Below are positions 43,340 through 53,249 of a stretch of DNA of 64,000 nucleotides, piece by piece. The translations under genes were made by a program, and so were the position numbers. The notes beneath the pieces are model-generated. The model was not told where the DNA came from. It saw nothing but the letters and a program-made list of their open reading frames with translations, and searched no databases. Every line of letters begins with the position of its first letter. Within the stretch, counting starts at the first letter, position 1. This stretch comes from Calonectria ilicicola (Eukaryota > Ascomycota > Sordariomycetes > Hypocreales > Nectriaceae), in assembly GCA_020809705.1 (NCBI GenBank), contig CP085833.1, forward strand, positions 4,836,001-4,900,000. The letters run 5' to 3'.

Positions 43340-44716
43340 TGGGAGGGGGCGTGTGATGAAATTGAAAGAGCATGCATTAGTTTGAATTAGTTTATCAATT
43401 GACTCCACTCTCGTTCAATCATCCCCCCGGCAAAAGTGAAAATATCTCAAGAGACGTTGACAAAAGAGGCAATAATTTCCAGTATTTCATCATGGAAATG
43501 ACTTATACGAATGTTTGTTGGTTCTAAAAACGGTGGGAGTGGTCTATTTTGTTGGTCAGCAGGGGTCAGTGTCAGCTCGAAAAATGACGAATCGGACTAA
43601 GCTATATAGGAAAGCAAAATTCTTCAATTCCCTTCACAGCTATTTTAGCCTCGCACGGCCGTACCAGACTGTCGGGTCGCTCTTGAATATCAGGTGATTG
43701 AGTGGGTCATGCGGAAACCCATCCTAGTTTCCCCGTCATCTAATGACCCTCCAAGTGTATTAATGCCTGATCCTTGGCAGGTTCCATAATTTTATGTATG
43801 TTAGAATGAGTCAAGCCAACAACCGGCCAGGATAGCGAAGTTCCACTGATCGCCGCCGCCCTAGTGTTCACACCTGTCGTGTCAAATTTATTTCCTTTTA
43901 CCCATCCCAACCCACAACCAAATCTCTGAGGCATTTGTATAAGCCATTATTGTGAATTAAATGCAAGGAGTGGTGTCAAATAGAAGTAGATATCAATATT
44001 CTTTATAAATAATAAATAATATTTAACAAAGATAAAGAATGAGGTTGAAAAAACATCTAGGCTCTTGACTTCTTCAATTGAGAAAGACCACTCTCGCCCA
44101 GGACAAGGATCGCGTTATTTGCCGAATATCTGCCAAGCGCCGACAAGCCGATGAACCCTACCTTCCCACCATCTTTTTTCCATACGTGTTAGCATGGCAT
44201 CTGTGCTAGTGGGCGTATCGCCGGCAGTGGAGATTTGTCTCGGCGCCGGCAACATGACTGTTGGGCTGGGTGTGGGTCCGAGTTCATGCCTGAGACCCTC
44301 CAACGGAAGCTCCGCCGCTCCGTTGTGGGGCATCAGCCTCCGTCCCAGGCCAAACTAGACATTCACATGAACAGGGAATTGCATGAATCAGATGTCGCGA
44401 TGACTGGGCTCTGTGTCCTTGTTAGTGGCAAGGCGTAATGTGCTCTAAGCGCTCAGCCCCACCTCCCTTGTCTCCCTGGCTAGGACATCAAATGACCTTT
44501 CTCAACAGGGAAATTTCGAACCACAGGATCGCCACTACCTGGTGTATGAACTCGTCCTCCTGTTTATTTTTTTTTACTGTGAGGGAGGCTGCTTTGATCT
44601 ATCATTAACATGATTGATTGATGAACTCGTAACTATCTACCGCATCAAAGACTTGGTACAAAAGGCCATCGTAGAACACAAAGAGATTGACTATGTATCC
44701 CACTAATTGAAGCATC
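43340..44716. other. Intergenic stretch, 1.4 kb
   Basis: No supported gene. A 30-bp segment at 43651-43680 (CGTACCAGACTGTCGGGTCG core) recurs at 46709-46738 downstream of paralog B. Confidence 0.5.
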
Positions 44717-45271
44717 TTAAGACTGGGGCAAATCCAATGCTTCCTCGGACTCTAAGCAAAGTCGGTATGGAGAGTACAGCTCTTCATATTGGTCAAGGAG
44801 CTTTACATACTGCTGAATAGGCTTTTCAAAATAACCTCGAACATCAGCATACCAGTCCTTCATGCCTTTTGTCTCTTCAAACTCGATATCAGTACGAGAA
44901 TACAATATTTGGAAGCCCTTTAGTTTCAAAAATCGTCTATCAGTAATCCCAGATTTCTCAGGCTTAATAGGATGGTGGTTCAGCTGAGAAAATTGACTCG
45001 GAATTCCGGTATTCTCAGATTTAACATCATCCAGCTGAGAAAGCCGACCTGGAAGCTCAGTTTCAGGCTTAACATGATGGCCCAACTGGTAAAGCTGGTT
45101 TTCATTCTCAGGCTTGACATCGCCTGGCTGACAGAGTTGATCAGGAATCCCAGACATGATCACATCGCTTAGCTGACACAGCAGCTTGAGGCGATCCTCA
45201 CACTCGAGGATGAAGAGATAATCGCGCTCCTTCTGGAGCTTGAGTAGATTTGTTCGTAATTCGATATTCAT
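44717..45271 (-). CDS. Orphan protein with four imperfect 22-residue repeats
   Basis: 184 codons, ATG 45271 (MNIELRTNLLKLQKERDYL). A leading coiled coil is followed, at about residues 40-110, by four related units: GIPDQLCQPGDVKPENEN, LYQLGHHVKPETELPG, RLSQLDDVKSENTGIPS and QFSQLNHHPIKPEKSGI. The C-terminal 70 residues are globular and acidic (DWYADVRGYFEKPIQQYVKL). The repeat pattern Q-L-x-x-[DH]-x-[VI]-K-[PS]-E may be a peptide-binding or modification array; the E-x-K-like KPE sites hint at SUMO targets. Inference only. Confidence 0.6.
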   Translation of the reverse strand: MNIELRTNLLKLQKERDYLFILECEDRLKLLCQLSDVIMSGIPDQLCQPGDVKPENENQLYQLGHHVKPETELPGRLSQLDDVKSENTGIPSQFSQLNHHPIKPEKSGITDRRFLKLKGFQILYSRTDIEFEETKGMKDWYADVRGYFEKPIQQYVKLLDQYEELYSPYRLCLESEEALDLPQS

Positions 45272-45803
45272 TGTTGTTTATGGTGGTTGGGTTGCAGTTG
45301 GTATCAATGCAGAGTGGCATTTAAAATGTATAATATTTGGCGTAGAGAGGCAAACAGCAATTACTTCTTTTTATCTTGTGACATCAAGATGTCCTAGTCT
45401 CAGAACCAACCACTAAATCCCCACTACTTGAGAGTGGTTTTTTTCTAAGCCCCATTACGCGCCGGATACGGTATCCATGTCAATAGCCTTCAGTCATGGT
45501 CTTAGGATCTGCTTCACGAATGAAGATCCAACTGAGGATACGATTTTGCACCTAGCTAAGCGTCTCCGGGAGCTCCGCCATGCAGATGTGGGTCGTCTTT
45601 CGCCGAAGTGGGCACCTGTTAGGCACATTATCCTAGTGCCAACATGAACAGGATAAGACGTAAAGGGATGTTTAAAGGCCAGGTGCTGGGGGCTGGGAGC
45701 TGGGGGCTGTGTTTTGTTCAGACCTGAAGGTCGTGTTTGAAAAGGCTATATGAAGTGCAATAATAGCAAAAAAGAAAAAGAAAAAAGGTACACCTGCATC
45801 ATC
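45272..45803. promoter_or_regulatory. Divergent intergenic region
   Basis: Promoters of the repeat protein (-) and paralog B (+). An A-rich stretch precedes ATG 45804. No gene is seen. Confidence 0.4.
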
Positions 45804-46277
45804 ATGACACCTTTTACTTGCCGCGTTATTGACTCACTCTTTGCCAATGGTATTCCGGGGATTCACGGAACCCTTGAGTACCAACTGATTCAAAATCATG
45901 GAGGTACCATGATTGCCACTACGGTGGCTAGATATGATGCTCTCTCAAACGAAGACGGATATATCAACTGGTTCACATATTCTCCACCAGTGAACCTAAT
46001 CTCTGATTTTCAGATAATTCTTACTTTCATATCCAACCACACAACTTTCCCAGTCGTATGGGACACAATTCAAACGACGTTCTACCTCTCGTCCGAGATT
46101 TCGCATGAATTCAGGCTCTTCTTGCAACCGAGAAGCGCGAGCTATCGGATTGTGCATTTTCCAAAAACGCCCGAGGGTTCGAGGCTACAGGAACAGTGGG
46201 ACAGCCTGTCTCCGGAACACCGTCTTGCCCAATCGCCCTCGCCATTTCAGCTACCACCCCCAATCACTGAGCGCTAG
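45804..46277 (+). CDS. Transthyretin/HIU-hydrolase-like protein, paralog B
   Basis: ATG 45804 (MTPFTCRVIDSLFANGIPGI) is preferred over the in-frame ATG at 45750. From it the chain aligns with paralog A residue by residue, and the 18 extra residues are Lys/Glu filler (KKEKEKRYT). 157 residues. TCRVIDSLFANGIPGIHGTL closely follows the HIU-hydrolase opening (H/C-V-L-D-x...G-x-P-A). Later N-x-DGYINWF matches the N-x-DGR loop, with Arg replaced. No YRGS end. A non-catalytic transthyretin-like fold is the best guess. It lies 2.5 kb from paralog A, on the same strand. Confidence 0.6.
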   Translation: MTPFTCRVIDSLFANGIPGIHGTLEYQLIQNHGGTMIATTVARYDALSNEDGYINWFTYSPPVNLISDFQIILTFISNHTTFPVVWDTIQTTFYLSSEISHEFRLFLQPRSASYRIVHFPKTPEGSRLQEQWDSLSPEHRLAQSPSPFQLPPPITER

Positions 46278-47098
46278 TCCAGAGATGGAGAACTTACGAA
46301 TCAGGAAGATGGCAAGGGAATCAGATTGGGTTAGGATAGTACAAGAGCCGACCTGGTGCTGAAGAGATTAGGCGAGGTGATTTTTGTGGGGATGTTGTTA
46401 AGCACATGTTGAACTAGGCTATTAATTGAACTCCATATTGATTCCAGCGATCACAGCTGCAAACTCCAGCTTAGGAATAAAATCGCGCATGGCATATGAC
46501 ACGATTCCAGGCGTGTTGGTTCTAGTTCTTGTGTATGGGTTGCGATCTCTCCCCTGCTTAGCACTGCTCTGTTGGGCCGATAATGGGTTATGTTGTTGGT
46601 TCGAGGAACTTTGGCTCGGACAAAACGGAGGTAGGACGGCCTGAGCGCGTCCAGGGACTTGAAATGGTGGGATAGGAAAGCTCCGCGATTTGATGGCCGT
46701 TAGTACTACGCACGGGCTGTACCGAACTGTCGGGTCACTAGCTTGACACATTCGCTTATCGCAACTCCTGATTTGACAGATTTTGGCGAGCTGAACTCTC
46801 AGTTTTCCCCCCCTCCCTCCTGTGTCCTGCCCCTGCCTGCCCCCTGTCCTGAGCTCTGCCCCTCCCCACCCACCGGGTACATGGAAAGCAGTTGAGCGCT
46901 TGCAGCTCTTCGCTTCCCCTTTCCATGACCATCGCTTCCCCCTCTCCCATCCTAGGCTACCTCGAAGGCTCCACTCCAGCTGAATAACAGATTAGAGAAC
47001 GTTGGCTTGGGAACATAATGCAACAGGGTTTTGTCAATTCCAATGCCCAAGGAGCAAGGCAGGAAAAAGTATAATTTTATTAATGCAAACCGCATAAT
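46278..47098. other. Intergenic stretch
   Basis: A 109-codon minus-strand frame (46751-46422) exists but overlaps the 30-bp dispersed segment and lacks family support. A C/T-rich tract (CCCCCCCTCCCTCCTGTGTC) lies near 46806. Confidence 0.4.
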
Positions 47099-48445
47099 TT
47101 ACATTACCCAAACCCACGGCGAACCATCATAGAGATCTTGAAAATGAATGCTTCCAGACCTCGCAACCTCAGCCAATTCCCATTTTTTACCACGAAGAGT
47201 ATGTCTCACAGAACTGAGAAAGTCTGCGCTCCGCGCATCATCAGTAGCTGGGGTGTTCAGACTAATTATATCAGATAGACGTCGAAGACGGCATAAAGGG
47301 AGATTAAACCCCATGGTAGCAAAAGATTTCATCCTCCTGGCATGGCTTTTTGTACTGTTATTCATGATATACATTTGATCGTTGAAATCCATCCATATCA
47401 AGTCGCGAATATTTTGCCTTCGTTCAGCAAGCCAATTTTCAAGCAGATCCTTGTTTGAGTGCCGAATAAAAGGTTGAAATATGTCTCCATAGTCAATAAA
47501 TACTGACTGCGAGTCTTGGAGGCTCCTCAAAATGGGAGATTGATTTTTGGTATGTTCAAATTTAAAACCGGTTATTCCGTCCTCGACGATAGCCTTGTCG
47601 ATGTCTGGGCTCATATATGGTTGCTGCCATATCTTTGTCTGCTTTGCTGTTGTATGGTAGTAATATAGATGGCTTGCACACCATCCACCAATGAAGCATT
47701 GAATATGGCTTGCATAAAAATCGCGAATAAAGTCCAAAGATCCTTTTCCAGGCCCATTACAATCGATAATTAAGCGAACCGTTTCGATACCACTAATCGA
47801 GTTGATGCTTCCATGAATCATCCGCTCGCTTTCAGTATCAATAGCTGTCTCTGGCTGCTGTTCTCGTGAAATTTGGAATGGCTTGATATTGTCTTTCACA
47901 TTCGTGCTGATAGTAAAAGCTAGATCAGATTCATCTCGTTTGGTAATGCGGAATTCTTGCATGATAGCAAATAAGTTCTGGCCCAGGAGATCTTGCGCCA
48001 TATCTTGATTGATCCCTAAAGTCCACGACTCTAAGGCATACATTATATGTGCTTCAACCGTCACTGACCCGTATTCCATCAACCTATTGACAATTCTATC
48101 ACCCTCGGGCATCCATTCCACTCCACAGATGCCCAAGACATTAAGCATATCGGCAACAGATTCTTTGCAGCCAGGAACAAAAAAGTCCCAGCTCGAGTTA
48201 TGATATTGAATGCCAGGTATAAAGTAATCCAAGCATCGAGGACCGCTTAGCAAGGAGCCAGAATCGAACATTGCTGACAGTAGAGTAATTGGGTGTCGAA
48301 AGCTTTTTGCTAGATATACAGCTGGGTGATGTCTTGTTTGATAGCATGTTTCCATCATGGTGTCTCCTGGAAATGATTCTTTGAGCGCAAATGCGTCGGT
48401 AATGTTGAGTTGATTAAAGATGTTTTGCAAAGTTGTTTCAGTCAT
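47099..48445 (-). CDS. Fungal orphan-family protein with nucleotidyltransferase-like motif
   Basis: 448-codon single exon, ATG 48445. The stretch SAMFDSGSLLSGPRCLDYFI..SSWDFFVPGCKESVADML (about residues 57-105) is the hallmark of a widespread, expanded family of fungal proteins of unknown function. The order SG-x-R...W-D-F looks like the G-S...D-x-D active-site signature of nucleotidyltransferase folds, although only one acidic residue of the pair remains. A second conserved block is RDFYASHIQCFIGGWCASHL (about 245-265). The role is unknown; the NTase comparison is mine and untested. Confidence 0.65.
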   Translation of the reverse strand: MTETTLQNIFNQLNITDAFALKESFPGDTMMETCYQTRHHPAVYLAKSFRHPITLLSAMFDSGSLLSGPRCLDYFIPGIQYHNSSWDFFVPGCKESVADMLNVLGICGVEWMPEGDRIVNRLMEYGSVTVEAHIMYALESWTLGINQDMAQDLLGQNLFAIMQEFRITKRDESDLAFTISTNVKDNIKPFQISREQQPETAIDTESERMIHGSINSISGIETVRLIIDCNGPGKGSLDFIRDFYASHIQCFIGGWCASHLYYYHTTAKQTKIWQQPYMSPDIDKAIVEDGITGFKFEHTKNQSPILRSLQDSQSVFIDYGDIFQPFIRHSNKDLLENWLAERRQNIRDLIWMDFNDQMYIMNNSTKSHARRMKSFATMGFNLPLCRLRRLSDIISLNTPATDDARSADFLSSVRHTLRGKKWELAEVARSGSIHFQDLYDGSPWVWVM

Positions 48446-48713
48446 TTTTAGTTTTGTAATGTGAATATCCGTAATGATGATAAATTTTCAGCCTTCGAAT
48501 TTATCACAAAATTTGTACATTGGGGTTTAATTGAGGTACTTGATCTAAGCGCTAAATCAGTGCAGTGCTGCGATTAATGTTAGCGCGTTTATTTGAGCGC
48601 CGCCCGTGGCTAAAGTTAGCGAACACCAACCGCAGCCAAATACAGTATAAAGCACAACGGAAATCGGCCATGTATGGTACCAAAATTATCAGTAATTTCC
48701 CAACACCGCATCG
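48446..48713. promoter_or_regulatory. Divergent promoter
   Basis: 268 bases between the starts of the NTase-like gene (-) and the F-box gene (+). Both promoters must lie here. Confidence 0.4.
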
Positions 48714-49871
48714 ATGGATCGTCTACCTACTGAGATTATCTATGAAATTCTTGCCTCTTTATTAGGCGCAGATGGGAACAAAGAGCATATACTCGCAACA
48801 CGCCTTGTATGTTCCCGCTTTGCACACATCGGGTCATTAATAGCATTCAAAAGGATCCAATTCATCAACGACATCAAAGGCTATGGAATGTTCGCTCAGA
48901 TCATCCAGTCACCTATTCGACATTACGTATCCCAATTGGTTTGCCATTTCAACACATTTGAGTCACATCTTGCAGAAAATCTAGAAGCTTTTACATCAGG
49001 CTTCTTTTTGCATCGCCATCCAAAATCATACCAAGAAGATCTATTCAAGGTCTACAACCAGGAGAAAAATCACCATGAATTTCTTGAGCGTAATGGATAT
49101 GATAAGAAAATCATTCTTTTTGCCCTTCATCAATTTACACATCTTCGCTCAATCCGGCTGCAATATGACTGGTTTTGCCCTTGGAATAGCGATCTCTATG
49201 ATCAATATAGAGACGCTATTATAAGTCCTCCCGCGGCTTCGAAATTATTCTCGAATATTGTCAGTGGCTTGGCGCGTTCACAAAGAGGCATTGAGTATCT
49301 TGCTTTGGGCGATGATAGCGCAGACTGCCCGACTATTGGTATATTCCAAAATTTCACACCCGAAGTAACTGCAGGCTGCAATCTAGCGTTCCGAAATCTA
49401 AAGGAGTTGGAGGTCAAACTATCATGGTGGGAACCACACTTTGACTCATTATTAGCTCTGGTAGAATCAGCTCCTCTTTCCAAGCTATGCTTAATTCATG
49501 ATCGAAAAACTCTTCCTCAAGAGTTCCTCCATTCAGTCAAGGCCCCATACCTCAAGGAGCTTCAACTCATTGAACCCAAGTTCAATAATCCTGAGGACCT
49601 GCTCCAGTTCCTAGGTCAGTTTGCCAAGTCACTCCGGACGGTTAAAATAGTTCGCCCATCCATTATTTCCGGGTCCTGGAAGACTGTGTTTCAAGGCATG
49701 AGAGATGGATTGAGGCTGCAGTCATTTTGCTCGACTCGGTTTTTCCGAGCAGGTGATTCTATCGAGCTAGGAGTTCGACGCTCCAGAGGGCTGCCTAAAG
49801 ACTTTATAAGCAACTTTATCACACATAAGACAGATGTAGAGCCCTTTAGTTTGCTTTTGCCAGCAAATTAA
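48714..49871 (+). CDS. F-box protein
   Basis: 385 codons, ATG 48714. The first 45 residues are a typical fungal F-box (MDRLPTEIIYEILASLLG, ATRLVCSRFAHIGSLIAF). The remaining 340 residues have no WD or clear leucine-rich repeats. Some periodicity (LKELEVKLSWWEPHF, LKELQLIEPKFNNPEDLLQF, SLRTVKIVRPSI) suggests degenerate LRR-like strands, as in many fungal F-box proteins. An adaptor in an SCF ubiquitin ligase is inferred. Confidence 0.75.
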   Translation: MDRLPTEIIYEILASLLGADGNKEHILATRLVCSRFAHIGSLIAFKRIQFINDIKGYGMFAQIIQSPIRHYVSQLVCHFNTFESHLAENLEAFTSGFFLHRHPKSYQEDLFKVYNQEKNHHEFLERNGYDKKIILFALHQFTHLRSIRLQYDWFCPWNSDLYDQYRDAIISPPAASKLFSNIVSGLARSQRGIEYLALGDDSADCPTIGIFQNFTPEVTAGCNLAFRNLKELEVKLSWWEPHFDSLLALVESAPLSKLCLIHDRKTLPQEFLHSVKAPYLKELQLIEPKFNNPEDLLQFLGQFAKSLRTVKIVRPSIISGSWKTVFQGMRDGLRLQSFCSTRFFRAGDSIELGVRRSRGLPKDFISNFITHKTDVEPFSLLLPAN

Positions 49872-50062
49872 GTGAGCTTAGTTTTTTTCGGGGGTGGGGA
49901 GGGGTTAGAATGGTTTCAATATGAATTGCCTTTGTTATTAATATGAATTTTTTCTCTTTAAAAACTAAAAATCACTTCAAGTTTAATCCTTTGTTATTGG
50001 TGAATTGAAAAACTTGGAGCCTGTCACGCCTAAGTATAGGGTAGCTTGATGCCGAGGGATGA

Positions 50063-50097
50063 TGACTAATAAACGGATTCAGTCCGTTTATTAGTCA
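50063..50097. repeat. Perfect hairpin element, copy B
   Basis: Arm TGACTAATAAACGGA (50063-50077), loop TTCAG, perfect complementary arm 50083-50097. It lies 190 bases after the F-box stop codon, in the 520-base gap before the next gene. Compared with copy A at 13062 both arms differ by paired changes, so the stem stays perfect. The flanks agree too (GATGAC before, GTCAGCT and GACTGAAGG after). Confidence 0.9.
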
Positions 50098-50391
50098 GCT
50101 TGATTCACAGGAATGACTGAAGGGGCCTGTATGTAGTAGCCCCTCCCTCCAGGTACCCTCTGTCACAAGACAAGGCCAGGGGTAGGCATAGTAACTGGGT
50201 TGTGTGGTGAAGAAGGTAGAAGGCTCTCACTACAGTCAGCTAATATTAACATTGTATGTGTGCGTGGTACACATGGGACTTCACACATGACTGCGGGTGT
50301 GACCTGTTACACCCTCCAATAAAACATCAACTCTTCCAAATCTTAAGATATTTTTATGATAAGAATCAATAATGAAATTTGACTATTGCAT

Positions 50392-50945
50392 TCACCGAAG
50401 CTTTTGAAGAAACCAGAACTGATAGATAGCTGACATAATCCCCATCACAAGAACCCAAAATCCAATAACGCATACAGTTGCAATTGATGTACCAGACCAA
50501 ATACCATGCTGTGCAGTATAAATATTTACCAAATTTAAAATAAGAGCAAGGAACGAATTGCATAATCCAGGTCTAAAAAGTTAGTATTATAGTAAATAAT
50601 AGATAGGATTTCTTACAAGAAAATTTGATCAATCAACCAGATATAATTATTCACTTCCCAATATACCCATAATATTCCAATCCCCCCCAGAGAACAAGAC
50701 ATAATACCAAGAACAAGAAAGGGGACTTTGCTTAGAGCATACTGTACTACTCTCCCAGCCTCTGAATCATTTAGGACTGATAAGTGGCTAATAGAACTAA
50801 ATGCTCCGGGGATAACAGTAAACCCAGCAATAAAAAGCCAGTTTGATATCCTTGCAGTAATCTTGTATTTGTCATGTATATAATATGATTCGATAATCAT
50901 TGTGTTGTAGGGTGATAATCGAGGATATTGCCGAGGCCAATTCAT
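50392..50945 (-). CDS. Four-TM fungal integral membrane protein
   Basis: Exons 50945-50617 and 50572-50392, intron GTAAGA..TTTTAG (44 nt), 169 residues. The hydrophobic segments are NWLFIAGFTVIPGAFSSI, FLVLGIMSCSLGGIGILWVY, a third in exon 2 (LCNSFLALILNLVNIYTA) and ATVCVIGFWVLVMGIMSAIY. The exon junction gives IWLIDQIFLPGLCNS, matching the conserved W-L-x-D-x-I-F-x-P-G-L motif of a common small fungal membrane-protein family of unknown function. No signal peptide; a basic C-terminal end (FLQKLR). Confidence 0.7.
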
Positions 50946-51246
50946 GAGGACGATGAAGTTGTTCGAAGTAAGATGGTTGTTTCGTTGTGATATGCACTAG
51001 ATATAAGCAGATTCGTTTTGTTTATTGTGCCTCAAGCCTTTGGAGGCAGCCATGCTATAAATAAATGATGGCCTTTAAATAAGGTTGTTAATTTTAGAGA
51101 TATTAGATTGGGGGCTATGAGTCAATAAATTTAGCTTGCGCCTTGAACAAGCATGTTTATTTCAAAGCTGCAATATAAATAGTCATTCAGTGCCTGCGTT
51201 TAATTATGCGAAAATTCATTATTGCACATCCTTTAGTTTTCACTAG
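50946..51246. promoter_or_regulatory. Divergent promoter
   Basis: 301 bases between divergent starts. AT-rich; no other feature is seen. Confidence 0.35.
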
Positions 51247-51886
51247 ATGTATATCTCACGCCTTGTCCATCATTGGACAAAAAATAACTTGCTCTGCTCA
51301 GATGAGTGGGATATTATCAGTGACATTGACTGTTTAGACTACGATGACTTGAGCGACCCGCTTTTCCATCTTTTGAGCGTATCGAAAACTGAGTTTGAGG
51401 AAATAAAGATGGGTATTCCTCATATAGCGGCTCTTTGGATTGAAATACCAGCTTGGAAGGAGATAATGGAATATAAAGAGAAATTTGACAAATTCTCGGC
51501 ATATACAGTGGAAGAGCTAGCAGAAAGTGGGCATAAAAGATATATTATTATAATGCTTTTAATAATTTCAAGGCGCTTTTACTTGGTATGTATTTCATCA
51601 AGGCGAAGTACTTGACTAACATTTGTAGGTGAGAAATAAAGGAGTCAAGCCGCATATAGTATGCTTGAATTCTTGGTATATGGAATTGTTTCGTCAATAC
51701 CAAAATGAGAGAAAGAAGCTGTTCTTTCAATTGCAATGCTCTGACATAAGAAAACATACACCTCAGGTCATAAATTTTATTCATTTATTGTGGGAGCAGA
51801 GGAAGTTGGACTTAGATAGAGAGGCATTAGACATCCAAGCTTGGCTTTTTGAGCAAAGCAGTGATATGATGGAAATAGATCAATAA
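51247..51886 (+). CDS. Orphan acidic protein, two exons
   Basis: Exons 51247-51585 and 51629-51886, intron GTATGT, branch TTGACTAAC, TTGTAG (43 nt), phase 0; 198 residues. The first exon holds many Trp/Asp residues (WDIISDIDCLDYDDLSD) and a helix pair. The second is basic then acidic (FRQYQNERKKLFFQLQ, MMEIDQ at the end). No known domain. Confidence 0.6.
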
Positions 51887-52244
51887 ACTTTTACTAGATG
51901 ATATAATTTCGGATTTTCTTTTTTCAATATTCAAAGTGAATGTACGTACTGAAGGTGAACGCCATTAATATTCATGCTAGCTGGATGCTGTCTATCCTAG
52001 AGATGATGGATGCCTCAGGCAGCAATAAAACCAGTGGTCTTAACATAAGCGCGCATCACTAAAACTAAGTACTGTAGTTGACTTTATTTTAATTATGGCT
52101 CATTGAAAATCGCTTAATACAGAGATTTTAATTTGCACAAAAAACTCAGATTGAGATGATTAATAAAAGCACATCGAATATATGTGATCTAACAATGTCT
52201 CCCAAGCTCATGTAATATACCTACCAAACTATCTTATAATAACC

Positions 52245-52483
52245 ATGAAGTTCTCTCAACTGGTAGGAATAATCGAGGGGATAACTAATCGCTAGCTAAC
52301 GAGGATCAGTTTACTATGGCTACCTTGGTGGTAAGCATCAGTGGAGCACCCGCCCCCGCACCCGCTCCTATCCCCGGTTTCTTTGGCAGTTTATGGCACA
52401 AGTTAGAAGAAGGGGGGTGTATTTATCTCAGCCGGGGTGCTGTTGGGAAGCAGAAGTGTCGGGACGAGTATGGGGATAGTTGA
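52245..52483 (+). CDS. Tiny secreted protein with 6-codon first exon
   Basis: Exons 52245-52262 (MKFSQL only) and 52310-52483; intron GTAGGA, branch GCTAGCTAACG, GATCAG (47 nt), phase 0. The product is 63 residues. The join creates a signal peptide MKFSQLFTMATLVVSISG, with cleavage expected near SGA. A Pro-Ala stretch (APAPAPAPIPGFFG) and a mature domain of about 30 residues with two Cys (EGGCIYLSRGAVGKQKCRDE) follow; they could form one disulfide. TATAATATACC precedes the start. No homolog is recognised; a secreted peptide or effector-like role is possible. Too short and too split for ordinary ORF searches. The remaining bases of 51887-52667 hold nothing else I can support. Confidence 0.55.
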
Positions 52484-52667
52484 TGTAGGGAAATCTGGGA
52501 TTGCGCTCAATTCGCTGGGTTAGTTTTGATATTTCGTCAACAGTATGAAGTTTGAACTGCACAACGCTTCAGAGGGAATCACTCAAACATATGATAGAAG
52601 TTTGGCATTGAAACAATTTGACTTCTGATTATCTTAGTAATATTCCCCCGTTTAAAGTGATCCACTG

Positions 52668-53249
52668 CTAGTATCGACGACGTCGAACTCTTCTCGACTC
52701 CTCAGTATCTGACTTTCGTTTTCGACTCGGCAGTTGAGGAATATCATCAACGTTCAAGATAGTATATGGCCTATCTTGAGCACTTTGTGTGAGATCTATA
52801 TACTCCCTCTGCTTTATTGGTTTGGTATTCTCAAGCTGCTGAGTAAGATCTATATACTCCCTCTGCTCCAATGGCTTGGTGCTCTCAGCTGGCTCGATGC
52901 TCTCAGCTGGCTCGATGCTCTCAGCTGGCTCGATGCTCTCAGCTGGCTCGATGCTCTCAGCTGGCTCGATGCTCTCAGCTGGCTCGATGCTCTCAGCTGG
53001 CTCGATGCTCTCAGCTGGCTTGGTGCTCTCAGCTGGCTTGGTGCTCTCAGCTGGCTCGATGCTCTCAGCTGGCTTGGTGCTCTCAGCTGGTTGGATACTC
53101 TCAGCTGGCTTGGTGCTCTTAGCCGTATCAGCGGTCTCGGTCAGCTTGCTGACTTCAACCGGTTTCGGATCCATATCTAGGGGACTGGTAGGATCATGGT
53201 GCCCGAGAAAGCCTTGGGGTGAAACGGGGGGTTGCGCTTGGTGGTCCAT
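52668..53249 (-). CDS. PAESIE-repeat protein with two SUMO-interaction-like motifs
   Basis: 193 codons, ATG 53249 (MDHQAQPPVSPQGFLGHHDP). Residues about 45-125 are some 14 copies of a six-residue unit PAES[IT][EKQ] (18 bp at DNA level, 52874-53110). EQREYIDLTQ and KQREYIDLTQ follow, about 18 residues apart. Y-I-D-L-T is a good SUMO-interacting motif ([VI]-x/D-L-T with acidic surroundings). The end PSRKRKSDTEESRRVRRRRY contains a bipartite nuclear signal. A nuclear SUMO-reading protein is inferred. The repeat region is low-complexity and likely variable in length between strains. Confidence 0.6.
   Translation of the reverse strand: MDHQAQPPVSPQGFLGHHDPTSPLDMDPKPVEVSKLTETADTAKSTKPAESIQPAESTKPAESIEPAESTKPAESTKPAESIEPAESIEPAESIEPAESIEPAESIEPAESIEPAESIEPAESTKPLEQREYIDLTQQLENTKPIKQREYIDLTQSAQDRPYTILNVDDIPQLPSRKRKSDTEESRRVRRRRY

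Noticed and set aside
46422..46751. 109-codon minus-strand gene
   Set aside because: Starts inside a dispersed 30-bp segment shared with 43651-43680, with no conserved domain; kept as intergenic.
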